NCBI GenBank assembly: GCA_021812745.1
Contig: JAKAMS010000027.1
Span: forward strand, 1 to 14,222
Reading direction: 5' to 3'
Source of the DNA: Bacteroidota bacterium
Lineage (GTDB): Bacteria; Bacteroidota; Ignavibacteria; Ignavibacteriales; Melioribacteraceae
Length of the DNA stretch: 14,222 bases
Part shown: in pieces, positions 1 through 10,077 of the stretch
Layout of the letters: each line of letters starts with the position of its first letter
Numbering within the stretch: position 1 is the stretch's first letter
Translations under genes and position numbers: made by a program
Notes under the pieces: generated by a model
Told to the model about the DNA's origin: nothing
The model's database searches: none
Seen by the model: the letters and a program-made list of their open reading frames with translations, nothing else

Positions 1-1
1 G

Positions 2-1165
2 TTAAACGATTCACAGAATGATATTTATGACAACGGTCAGCATATTTTAATGGGTTGTTATGAAGAAACAATCGCCTTCCTAAAAAAAATCAACTCAATA
101 GACAAACTGGATATTCGAGAATCTCTTTCCATACCATTTGTTAAGCGCGGCGGATCAATTTACAAACTCGATTCAAGAAAATATTCTTATCCTCTTAATC
201 TTTTATTTGGGTTTATGAATTACAAAGCTCTTTCACTAAAAGAAAGATTAAAGGTGATTGATTTCTTCCTGGATATGCTGTTCTGTTACTCATGCGATCT
301 TAAAGATAAAACAGTAAGTGAATGGCTCAAATGTAAAAAACAAAGTGATAATTCAATAAAAGCATTCTGGGAAATTCTGGTTGTGGGTGCACTTAACACT
401 ACGGTTGATAACGCCTCAGCTGAAATTTTTGAAGAAGTATTGGAAAGAATTTTTTTGACAGGTAATAAATCAGCATCCATACTTTTACCTAAAGTTGGAT
501 TGACACAGCTTTACGTAGAAGATGCAGTACAGTTTATAACAGACAGAAATGCTAAAATAAATCTCTCTGAAAAAGTTATACAGATTGTAATGAAAGAGAA
601 CGCGGTTACCGAAGTTATAACCGATAGAAATTCTTATAACGATTATGATTATGTTGTAACTGCCATACCAGCATTGGCATTCAAGAAGATAAAAATTATA
701 TCAGACCAAAAATTTGAATTTCCAAACCTACAATATTCACCGATTGTCAATGTTCATTTGTGGCTGAAAGAAAATCCTTTTCAAGAAGAATTTTACGGAT
801 TGCTCGATTCCCAAATACATTGGGTCTTTAATCATGGAAAGCATATAAGTCTAACAACCAGTTCTGCGGATATTCTGACCAAGGTGAGTAACGAAAAAAT
901 AGTTGATGAATTTTCTTCCGAGTTAGAAAAATATTTTCCTATATTCCGTAAAGAAATTATAATTGATTCAAAAGTTGTAAAGGAGAAGCGGGCAACGTTT
1001 GTTCCTGATGTAGCTTCAAATCAATTAAGAAAAAATTTTATTTTTGCTTCTGAAAATATGTTCTTTGCAGGAGACTGGATTAATACTGGACTGCCCTCGA
1101 CAATCGAGAGTGCGGTTTTAAGCGGAAAATTAGCTGCCAGCAATGTAATCACTTCTCTAAAGTAA
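2..1165 (+). CDS. hpnE: Hydroxysqualene dehydroxylase-like FAD enzyme (HpnE family), 5'-truncated
   Basis: HpnE-family enzymes are FAD-dependent amine-oxidase-fold proteins. They reduce hydroxysqualene to squalene at the membrane, after HpnC and HpnD, in bacterial squalene/hopanoid synthesis. The frame is open from base 2, giving 387 visible codons. The ATG at 50 is internal, because the residues just before it read YDNGQHILMGCYEET, which matches the DNGQH..(L/M)GCY block typical of HpnE. The N-terminal Rossmann motif (GxGxxG), perhaps 50-60 residues, lies outside the window. The C-terminal FAD-contacting block FAGDWINTGLPSTIESAV is intact, followed by a helix ending at the TAA. The middle of the protein is divergent. 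A carotenoid or phytoene desaturase-like relative is possible, but DNGQH favours HpnE. Neighbouring hpnC/hpnD genes would be expected upstream and cannot be seen here. Confidence 0.8.
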   Translation, partial: LNDSQNDIYDNGQHILMGCYEETIAFLKKINSIDKLDIRESLSIPFVKRGGSIYKLDSRKYSYPLNLLFGFMNYKALSLKERLKVIDFFLDMLFCYSCDLKDKTVSEWLKCKKQSDNSIKAFWEILVVGALNTTVDNASAEIFEEVLERIFLTGNKSASILLPKVGLTQLYVEDAVQFITDRNAKINLSEKVIQIVMKENAVTEVITDRNSYNDYDYVVTAIPALAFKKIKIISDQKFEFPNLQYSPIVNVHLWLKENPFQEEFYGLLDSQIHWVFNHGKHISLTTSSADILTKVSNEKIVDEFSSELEKYFPIFRKEIIIDSKVVKEKRATFVPDVASNQLRKNFIFASENMFFAGDWINTGLPSTIESAVLSGKLAASNVITSLK

Positions 1166-1179
1166 ATTATTTTAGAGAA
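1153..1179 (+). terminator. Perfect 9-bp inverted repeat over the hpnE stop codon
   Basis: TTCTCTAAA (1153-1161) and TTTAGAGAA (1171-1179) are perfect reverse complements around a 9-base loop. The left arm lies in the last hpnE codons and the TAA is in the loop. No clear T-tract follows, so this may be a weak or Rho-assisted terminator, or an mRNA 3'-end stabiliser, rather than a standard intrinsic terminator. I see no convincing promoter in the rest of the 55-base gap before the citrate synthase gene. Confidence 0.45.
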
Positions 1180-1207
1180 ATCTTATAAAAACAAATACTG
1201 TAAAAAG

Positions 1208-1215
1208 TAAGGAGG
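1208..1215 (+). promoter_or_regulatory. Strong Shine-Dalgarno site for citrate synthase
   Basis: TAAGGAGG is fully complementary to the usual 16S rRNA 3' end and sits 5 bases before the ATG at 1221. It fixes the start and predicts efficient translation. It is also useful for taxonomy, since many Bacteroidetes genes lack such sites. Confidence 0.85.
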
Positions 1216-1220
1216 AAAGT

Positions 1221-2525
1221 ATGTCCATCCTAAAGGAAAAGTTACGCGAGAAAATAGTAGCTGAACGTCCGAGAACGGAAAAGTTATTAAAAGAATACGG
1301 CAATGTTAAAGTTGATGAAGTCACAATTGGCCAAATCATTGGCGGTATGCGTGATATCAAAAGCCTGGTAACTGATATCTCTTATCTTGATCCATTTGAG
1401 GGAATTCGTTTCCGAGGATTCACAATTCCTGAAGTATTTGAAAAACTTCCAAAAGTTGTTGGAAGTGAAATGCCTTCTGTTGAAGGATTTTTCTATCTTC
1501 TTCTAACCGGAGATATTCCAACTGAAAAAGAAGTTGCTGAAGTAAAAGCTGAGTTCGATAGCAGAAAAACAGTGCCTTCATATGTATTTGATCTTCTCCG
1601 CGCAATGCCGCTCGATTCACATCCGATGACAATGTTTGCAACTGCAATTATGTGTATGCAGAAAGATTCTATCTTTGCAGCAGATTATCATAAAGGATTA
1701 AAGAAAGGAAATTATTGGGAAGCATATTACGAAGATGCAATGAATCTTCTCGCAAAACTTCCTGAAATTGCCGCTTTCATTTATAGATTGAAATACCGAA
1801 ATGGTAAAATTATTGCCGCAGATCCTAAATTGGATTTTGGCGGAAACTTTGCTCATATGATGGGCATTGATAAACCTTATGATGATGTTGCAAGAATGTA
1901 TTTTATCTTACATAGCGATCACGAAAGCGGTAATGTTAGCGCTCATACCGGACATTTGGTAGCAAGCGCACTTTCTGATATGTATTATGCAATCAGCGCA
2001 ATGTTAAATGGATTGGCTGGACCACTTCATGGTCTTGCAAACGAAGAAGTTTTAAGATGGCTTCACGGAGTAATGGATTCTATGGGTGGAAAAGTTCCTA
2101 CCGAAGATGAGATTAAAGCTTTCGTTTACAAGACATTAGAAACAGGTGTAATACCGGGATTTGGTCATGCGGTTCTAAGAAAAACGGATCCTCGTTACAC
2201 CGCTCAAAGAGAATTTTGCTTGAAACATTTGCCAAACGATACTCTTTTCAAATATGTGGATCTTCTTTACAAAGTTGTTCCTTCAATTCTTTTGGAAAAA
2301 GGTAAAGCAAAAAATCCATGGCCAAATGTTGACGCTCAGTCCGGCGTTATTCAATGGTATTACGGTGTTAAAGAATATGAATTCTATACAGTATTGTTTG
2401 GTGTAGGACGCGCACTGGGTGTTTGTTCAAATATCATTTGGGCTAGAGCTCTTGGTTATCCGCTTGAAAGACCAAAATCTTTAACAACGGCTATGCTTGA
2501 AGAAGTTGCTTTCGGAAAGAAGTAA
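1221..2525 (+). CDS. gltA: Citrate synthase, eukaryotic/mitochondrial-like type
   Basis: This cytoplasmic enzyme condenses acetyl-CoA with oxaloacetate to citrate, the entry step of the oxidative TCA cycle. At 434 residues it has the length of the mitochondrial-type enzyme. The catalytic triad is readable: His270 in NGLAGPLHGLAN, His316 in PGFGHAVLRKTDPRY and Asp371 in NPWPNVDAQSG. The HSDHESGNVSAHTGH block (231-245) and ALGYPLERPKS near the C-terminus also match the animal mitochondrial enzyme closely, more so than the E. coli-type hexameric enzyme. Bacterial members of this subgroup are known, for example in Geobacter. The gene has its own strong ribosome site and is closed off by a terminator, so it is probably expressed on its own or as the last gene of a unit with hpnE. 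No residue is missing. The family is certain; the symbol gltA is used by convention. Confidence 0.96.
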   Translation: MSILKEKLREKIVAERPRTEKLLKEYGNVKVDEVTIGQIIGGMRDIKSLVTDISYLDPFEGIRFRGFTIPEVFEKLPKVVGSEMPSVEGFFYLLLTGDIPTEKEVAEVKAEFDSRKTVPSYVFDLLRAMPLDSHPMTMFATAIMCMQKDSIFAADYHKGLKKGNYWEAYYEDAMNLLAKLPEIAAFIYRLKYRNGKIIAADPKLDFGGNFAHMMGIDKPYDDVARMYFILHSDHESGNVSAHTGHLVASALSDMYYAISAMLNGLAGPLHGLANEEVLRWLHGVMDSMGGKVPTEDEIKAFVYKTLETGVIPGFGHAVLRKTDPRYTAQREFCLKHLPNDTLFKYVDLLYKVVPSILLEKGKAKNPWPNVDAQSGVIQWYYGVKEYEFYTVLFGVGRALGVCSNIIWARALGYPLERPKSLTTAMLEEVAFGKK

Positions 2526-2550
2526 AATTTTCTGAAAGAAAATTAAAATG

Positions 2551-2600
2551 AGCCCCGATCTTGCCTGTCGGCAGACAGGTCCGTCGGGGCTTTCTATTTA
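2551..2600 (+). terminator. Intrinsic terminator with a nested inner hairpin
   Basis: The outer stem is AGCCCCGA (2551-2558) pairing with TCGGGGCT (2584-2591), GC-rich and followed by TTTCTATTTA. The loop contains a second perfect stem, CCTGTC (2564-2569) with GACAGG (2574-2579), around GGCA. It ends 26-66 bases after the citrate synthase stop and is the strongest terminator in the window. The inner palindrome is far more GC-rich than its surroundings and may be a dispersed repeat unit. Confidence 0.85.
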
Positions 2601-2608
2601 TCGTTATC

Positions 2609-2616
2609 TATATTTG
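2609..2616 (+). promoter_or_regulatory. Candidate -7 element of the lytic transglycosylase promoter
   Basis: TATATTTG matches the Bacteroidetes-type -7 consensus TAnnTTTG exactly and lies 26 bases before the ATG at 2642, just after the terminator, where a new promoter is expected. I see no TTG at the proper distance upstream; that region is the GC-rich terminator stem. The call therefore rests on one half-site. Confidence 0.4.
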
Positions 2617-2641
2617 CATAGAAACTAAAATTGATATTAAA

Positions 2642-3592
2642 ATGATTGATAAGAAAAAACTTTTTCTGATTATCGCAATCCCAATTGCTTTTACAATTTT
2701 GATTTCACTGGTTGTGTATTATTATTTGAAAAGCGAGAAAGCACTACGACAGAAGCCAATAATTATTACAGAGAATGAGAGAAGAATTTACTCGCCCCCA
2801 ATTCCGGAAGGTTTGGAGTTTTGTGGAGAGCGTGTCCCTTTAGAAGATTTTGATGTCCGCGAACGTGTTGACAGAGAATTTCTTGTTAACACTTATTGGC
2901 ACTCGGCAACATTACTTTATCTAAAGCGAGCTAACAGATGGTTCCCAATCATTGAACCGATTTTAAAACAAAACGGTATTCCCGATGACTTCAAATATAT
3001 GTCGGTTGCAGAAAGCGGCGTTATTAATTCTGTAAGTCCGGATGGCGCAACCGGTTTTTGGCAGCTTATGGAACCGGCTGCAAAAAAATACGGTCTAGAA
3101 ATCAATGCCGAAGTTGATGAAAGATTTAATATTGAAAAAGCTACACAAGCTGCATGTGATTATCTAAAAGAAGCACATGCAAAATTAGGCAGTTGGACTT
3201 TAACAGCAGCTTCTTATAACATGGGTGTTGATGGTATTGAGAAGCAGATTGCACGTCAAAAATCTAAAAATTACTATAACCTTTTTCTGAATGATGAGAC
3301 CTACCGTTTTGTTGCTAGAATCATAACACTAAAAGAAATCTTCAAAGACCCAAATAAATACGGGTTTTATTTCTCCGATCACGACCTTTATTCTCAAATT
3401 GAAACCTTTGATGTAAAGGTGAACTATCCGGTCAAAGATTTTGCCGATTTTGCCAAAAGTAACGGAATCAACTACAAAATTTTGAAAATATTCAATCCGT
3501 GGCTTAGAGATAACTTTCTGAAGAATAAATCCCGTAAAACTTATTATATCAAGATTCCAAAAGCAGGTGAAATTAACCTTATTCCGGAATAA
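2642..3592 (+). CDS. Membrane-anchored lytic transglycosylase (SLT domain)
   Basis: Lytic transglycosylases cleave the MurNAc-GlcNAc bond of peptidoglycan with formation of 1,6-anhydro-MurNAc, remodelling the wall in the periplasm. The 316-residue protein has a short basic N-terminus and one hydrophobic segment (about 7-28). A linker and an SLT/GH23 domain (about 85-235) follow. Catalytic Glu124 lies in YMSVAESGV, followed by SPDGATGFWQLM (132-143) and ASYNMG (190-195), the standard family motifs. The C-terminal 75 residues show no domain I recognise and no clear LysM repeat. The frame is open back to a TTG at 2561, but that lies inside the terminator. The ATG at 2642 gives a clean membrane anchor, so I chose it; it has no evident Shine-Dalgarno site. 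The gene stands alone between a terminator and the pyrG promoter. Which MltD-like subfamily it belongs to is uncertain. Confidence 0.9.
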   Translation: MIDKKKLFLIIAIPIAFTILISLVVYYYLKSEKALRQKPIIITENERRIYSPPIPEGLEFCGERVPLEDFDVRERVDREFLVNTYWHSATLLYLKRANRWFPIIEPILKQNGIPDDFKYMSVAESGVINSVSPDGATGFWQLMEPAAKKYGLEINAEVDERFNIEKATQAACDYLKEAHAKLGSWTLTAASYNMGVDGIEKQIARQKSKNYYNLFLNDETYRFVARIITLKEIFKDPNKYGFYFSDHDLYSQIETFDVKVNYPVKDFADFAKSNGINYKILKIFNPWLRDNFLKNKSRKTYYIKIPKAGEINLIPE

Positions 3593-3614
3593 AAAATTTG
3601 CTTTGGCAGATTAA

Positions 3615-6805
<3,191 letters not shown>

Positions 6806-6850
6806 AAGTGCCCGAACCGCATAAATCTTTACAAAATCACTACTTATTAA

Positions 6851-6881
6851 TTGATTATTTATCTTCATTTAGATAATTTTT
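6851..6881 (+). promoter_or_regulatory. Candidate promoter for the purN-purH-mre operon
   Basis: TTG (6851-6853), a 20-base spacer and TAATTTTT (6874-6881) match TTG-N20-TAnnTTTG with one mismatch in the last base. It lies 20 bases before the purN ATG. The 96-base gap holds no conserved purine riboswitch aptamer that I can recognise and no clear operator. The rest of the gap (6806-6850) looks featureless. Confidence 0.45.
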
Positions 6882-6882
6882 T
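6859..6882 (+). terminator. Weak hairpin plus T6 after the pyrG-TPR unit
   Basis: TTATCT (6859-6864) and AGATAA (6871-6876) form a perfect 6-bp stem with loop TCATTT, followed directly by six T (6877-6882). This is a minimal terminator shape with an all but AT-only stem. It overlaps the candidate purN promoter, so one of the two readings may be accidental. Confidence 0.35.
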
Positions 6883-6901
6883 CCACCAAAAATTGTGATC
6901 T

Positions 6902-7492
6902 ATGTTTAATATCGCTGTTTTTGCTTCTGGCAAAGGTTCTAATTTTAAGTCTGTTTTAGAAAATGTTTCTAAAGAAAAAATTAGAATTTGTGCTTTAGTC
7001 AGCGATGTAAAAGATTGTGGCGCTGTAGAATTTGCAATACAAAATGAAATTCCGGTTTTTTTGGTTAGCGGTAAAAATCAAACCGGATTTTTTAATTATG
7101 AAGAATTGATTCTTCAGCTTAAAAAAATTCCTGTTGATCTTATTGTTCTTGCGGGATTTCTTAAAATGATTCCCGGTTTTTTTATTGATGAGTTTGAGGA
7201 GAAAATTATAAACATTCATCCAGCTCTTCTGCCGGATTTTGGCGGTAAGGGAATGTACGGAATGAATGTTCACAAAGCGGTGTTCGAATCGGCAGCCAAA
7301 GTTTCCGGTGCAACTGTTCATTTTGTAGATAAGATTTACGATCATGGGAAAATAATTGCTCAGAGGAGTGTTGATATTACTGATTTGAACAGTCCTGAAG
7401 AAATTGCCGAACGGGTATTAAAAATTGAACATGAGCTTCTTCCTTTTGTTGTAGAAAAATTTGCCGATCAAAAAAATGTTGTAAGCAATTGA
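6902..7492 (+). CDS. purN: Phosphoribosylglycinamide formyltransferase (GAR transformylase)
   Basis: PurN transfers a formyl group from 10-formyl-tetrahydrofolate to GAR, the third step of de novo purine synthesis. The 196-residue protein is a normal single-domain member. It has the N-terminal phosphate-binding motif FASGKGSN (7-14), the LAGFLKMIP strand-turn (83-91) and the catalytic residues Asn104 and His106 in INIHPALLP, with Asp147 in YDHGKII. These correspond to Asn106, His108 and Asp144 of the E. coli enzyme. The loop after the active site reads PDFGGKGMYGMNVH, the FCB-type version of the shorter E. coli loop. The ATG at 6902 puts the first beta-strand at residue 3; no Shine-Dalgarno site is visible. 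It is the first gene of the apparent operon, 33 bases before purH, which catalyses the last two steps of the same pathway. Confidence 0.96.
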   Translation: MFNIAVFASGKGSNFKSVLENVSKEKIRICALVSDVKDCGAVEFAIQNEIPVFLVSGKNQTGFFNYEELILQLKKIPVDLIVLAGFLKMIPGFFIDEFEEKIINIHPALLPDFGGKGMYGMNVHKAVFESAAKVSGATVHFVDKIYDHGKIIAQRSVDITDLNSPEEIAERVLKIEHELLPFVVEKFADQKNVVSN

Positions 7493-7525
7493 GTTATATA
7501 ATCAAGTAGTAAACGGATTGAGTGT

Positions 7526-9043
7526 GTGAAAAAATTTGCGTTAATAAGTGTTTCTAATAAAACTGCAGTTATTGATTTTGCCCGCGAACTAAATTCTTTA
7601 GAATACCAGATACTTGCAACCGGTAATACGTTCAAACTGCTTTCTGAAAATAAAATCGCTTGCCTGGAGATAAGAGATTTTACCGGGTTCCCGGAAATAT
7701 TCGATGGAAGAGTAAAAACTCTTCATCCCAAAGTCTTTGGCGGAATTTTGATGCGCCGTGATAATGCTACTGATCAAAAAGAAGCCGGAGAAAATCAGAT
7801 TTTACCGATTGATATTGTTTGTGTTAATCTTTATCCGTTTCCTAATATTGTAAACCGAACCGATATTTCTCTCGAAGAAAAAATTGAAAACATTGATATA
7901 GGCGGACCAAGTCTAATCCGAGCGTCTGCAAAAAATTTTGAAAATGTTTCTGTGCTGACCGATCCATCGCAATATTCCGGTTTTATTTCAGAATTGAAGA
8001 ACGGACAAGTGAGCATCAAGACGCGTAAGAAATTGGCATATGCGGCATTCAGTTACACTTCATTCTACGATACTTTGATTGCAAATTATTTTGAAAATGA
8101 ATTTGAACAGCCAAAGTCGGCAATCCGCTTGAATCTCAAATCCTCATTTCCTCTGCGATATGGCGAAAACCCGCATCAGAAAGCATATTTATTTGGTGAT
8201 TTTGAAAATTATTTTGATATTCTTCACGGCAAAGAATTATCTTACAATAACATTGTGGACTTATCTGCAGCAATAGAGCTTGTGAATGAATTTGATGATA
8301 CGGCGTGTGTTATTGTCAAACATACTAATCCTTGCGGAGCTGCAATTGGAAAAAATGTTTTTGATGCTTACGAACGCGCATTATCTTGCGATCCGGTTTC
8401 GGCATTCGGCGGAATAGTCGCATTCAACAAGGAAGTTGATGAAGTAACAACAGAAAAGATGAATGAAATTTTTACGGAGATTATTGTTGCACCGGCTTTT
8501 ACAGAGAAAGCGCTTGAATTATTGAAAACAAAAAAGAACCGCCGGATTGTTAAGATCAAAAAAAATGTTGGCAAGAATGAATTGCTAGTTAAATCAATCC
8601 CCGGCGGATTGCTCGTTCAAGAACGGGATAATTCAAAGATGGATGAAACAAAGTTCAAACTGGTTACAACAAAAAAATATTCTGAAAAAGAGCTAGATAA
8701 TTTAAAATTTGCGTGGACTGTTTGCAAGCATACTAAATCCAACGCAATTATTTATGTTAAAGATAAAAAAGCAATTGGAGTAGGAGCAGGACAAATGTCT
8801 CGTTTAGATTCTACAAAAATTGCAGCGGAAAAAGCAAAACAATTCGGTCATGATTTGAACGGCGCTGTTGCTGCATCGGATGCTTTCTTTCCATTTGCAG
8901 ACGGACTTCTGGAAATCATTTCTAACGGAATTACAGCGGTAATACAGCCGGGCGGTTCTGTGCGTGATGAAGAAGTAATAGCCGCGGCAAATGAAAAAAA
9001 TATTTCAATGGTTTTTACTGGTATCAGAAATTTTAAACACTAA
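7526..9043 (+). CDS. purH: Bifunctional AICAR formyltransferase / IMP cyclohydrolase
   Basis: PurH formylates AICAR using 10-formyl-tetrahydrofolate and then closes the ring to IMP, completing purine synthesis. At 505 residues it is full length. The N-terminal MGS-like cyclohydrolase domain (about 1-190) has SVSNK (8-12) and DGRVKTLHPKVFGGIL (60-75). The C-terminal transformylase domain has RYGENPHQ (211-218), the catalytic pair Lys265-His266 in VKHTNPCGAA, DPVSAFGG (289-296) and QPGGSVRDEEVI near the end. The start is GTG at 7526; no ATG nearby fits, and it places the first strand (KKFALISVS) correctly. The phosphate-loop motif reads ATGNT (31-35) where (S/A)TGGT is usual. The stop is 8 bases before mreB, so transcription probably continues into the cell-shape genes. 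Confidence 0.97.
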   Translation: MKKFALISVSNKTAVIDFARELNSLEYQILATGNTFKLLSENKIACLEIRDFTGFPEIFDGRVKTLHPKVFGGILMRRDNATDQKEAGENQILPIDIVCVNLYPFPNIVNRTDISLEEKIENIDIGGPSLIRASAKNFENVSVLTDPSQYSGFISELKNGQVSIKTRKKLAYAAFSYTSFYDTLIANYFENEFEQPKSAIRLNLKSSFPLRYGENPHQKAYLFGDFENYFDILHGKELSYNNIVDLSAAIELVNEFDDTACVIVKHTNPCGAAIGKNVFDAYERALSCDPVSAFGGIVAFNKEVDEVTTEKMNEIFTEIIVAPAFTEKALELLKTKKNRRIVKIKKNVGKNELLVKSIPGGLLVQERDNSKMDETKFKLVTTKKYSEKELDNLKFAWTVCKHTKSNAIIYVKDKKAIGVGAGQMSRLDSTKIAAEKAKQFGHDLNGAVAASDAFFPFADGLLEIISNGITAVIQPGGSVRDEEVIAAANEKNISMVFTGIRNFKH

Positions 9044-9047
9044 GAGG
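9042..9047 (+). promoter_or_regulatory. Shine-Dalgarno site for mreB at the purH-mreB junction
   Basis: AAGAGG begins within the purH stop codon and ends 4 bases before the mreB ATG at 9052. The 8-base gap leaves no room for a promoter or terminator, which supports one transcript covering the purine and cell-shape genes. Confidence 0.7.
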
Positions 9048-9051
9048 AAAA

Positions 9052-10077
9052 ATGGGTTTTCTCGATTTATTTTCGACTGATGTAGCAATTGATTTGGGAA
9101 CTGCCAACACTCTAATTTATATTAAGGGAAAAGGGATAGTTCTTAACGAACCATCAATTGTTGCCTTCGATAGAAATACAAAAAAAATAATTGAACTTGG
9201 TAATAAAGCAAAAGAGATGCAGGGTAGGGAACACCGGGAAATTAGAGTTACAAGACCAATGCGCGATGGTGTTATTGCGGATTTTGAAATCGCAGAAGGG
9301 ATGATCCGGGCATTCATTAAAAAGGTTACTCTAAATAATATTGCAAGTAAACGAATTGTAATTGCTGTTCCAAGCGGTGTTACTGAAGTTGAAAAGAGGG
9401 CGGTGCGTGATGCTGCTGAACATGCAGGCGCTAAAGAAGTGCATTTAATTGCCGAACCGATGGCTGCCGCTATTGGAATTGGAATTGATGTTGAAGCTGC
9501 TGTGGGAAATATGGTTATTGATATCGGCGGCGGTACAACCGAAATTGCTGTTATTGCTCTTGCCGGAATTGTCAATGAAGAATCAATTCGTATTGCCGGT
9601 GATGAAATGAACAATGCGATTATGCAATTCTTCAAAAAGAATTATAATCTTTTAATTGGCGAACGTACAAGCGAATCTATAAAATGCGAAGTTGGAAGCG
9701 CTGTTCCTCTTAAAGAAGAAATTACATTGCAGGTTAAGGGACGTGATCTTGTCGGCGGTATTCCAAAAACTGCCGAAGTGAGCTCTGTTGAAATCAGAGA
9801 AGCATTAAATGAAAATATTTCGCAGATTGTAGAAGCTGTTAAACAAACTCTTGAACGTACACCACCTGAACTTTCTGCCGATATTCTTGACCGCGGTGTA
9901 ATGCTGACCGGCGGCGGAGCTTTATTAAAAGGTCTTGATGAACGTATTAGAATGGAAACAAATCTGCCGGTTCATGTAGCCGATGATCCTTTGACAGCGG
10001 TTGTACGCGGCGCCGGTAAATGTATTGAAAATCTGAATAAGTATTCAAAGGTCTTCATTCGTAAAAGAACTTACTAA
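9052..10077 (+). CDS. mreB: Rod shape-determining actin-like protein MreB
   Basis: MreB is the bacterial actin homologue. It forms membrane-bound filaments that orient the Rod complex for lateral wall synthesis. The 341-residue length is typical. ATP-site motifs are visible: phosphate-1 DLGTANTLIY (14-23), the catalytic-region Glu135 in LIAEPMAAAIG, phosphate-2 DIGGGTTEIAVI (157-168) and the adenosine loop TGGGALLKGLDERI (286-299). The N-terminus MGFLDLFSTD has the hydrophobic FxxLF-like start that can act as a membrane anchor. The ATG at 9052 follows a good ribosome site. The TAA shares one base with the mreC ATG (TAATG), indicating coupled translation. It is present once here, ahead of mreC, mreD, mrdA and rodA. 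Nothing unusual is seen. Confidence 0.98.
   Translation: MGFLDLFSTDVAIDLGTANTLIYIKGKGIVLNEPSIVAFDRNTKKIIELGNKAKEMQGREHREIRVTRPMRDGVIADFEIAEGMIRAFIKKVTLNNIASKRIVIAVPSGVTEVEKRAVRDAAEHAGAKEVHLIAEPMAAAIGIGIDVEAAVGNMVIDIGGGTTEIAVIALAGIVNEESIRIAGDEMNNAIMQFFKKNYNLLIGERTSESIKCEVGSAVPLKEEITLQVKGRDLVGGIPKTAEVSSVEIREALNENISQIVEAVKQTLERTPPELSADILDRGVMLTGGGALLKGLDERIRMETNLPVHVADDPLTAVVRGAGKCIENLNKYSKVFIRKRTY

Noticed and set aside
50..1165. Treating ATG 50 as the start of the first gene.
   Set aside because: The conserved DNGQH block lies upstream of it in the same frame, so the gene is truncated by the window edge.
2561..2641. N-terminal extension of the lytic transglycosylase beginning at TTG 2561.
   Set aside because: These codons run through the loop and stem of the citrate synthase terminator, and the ATG at 2642 gives a clean membrane anchor.
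6806..6901. Possible purine riboswitch ahead of purN.
   Set aside because: The 96-base gap shows no three-stem aptamer pattern or conserved loop sequence; only a short AT hairpin and a promoter-like site are present.
6995..7345. 116-residue minus-strand frame opposite purN.
   Set aside because: Asn/Lys/Phe-rich shadow of an AT-rich gene with no recognisable motif.
9117..9635. 172-residue minus-strand frame opposite mreB.
   Set aside because: Low-complexity Ile/Ala/Ser-rich translation, fully antisense to a conserved gene, no ribosome site; a codon-bias shadow.
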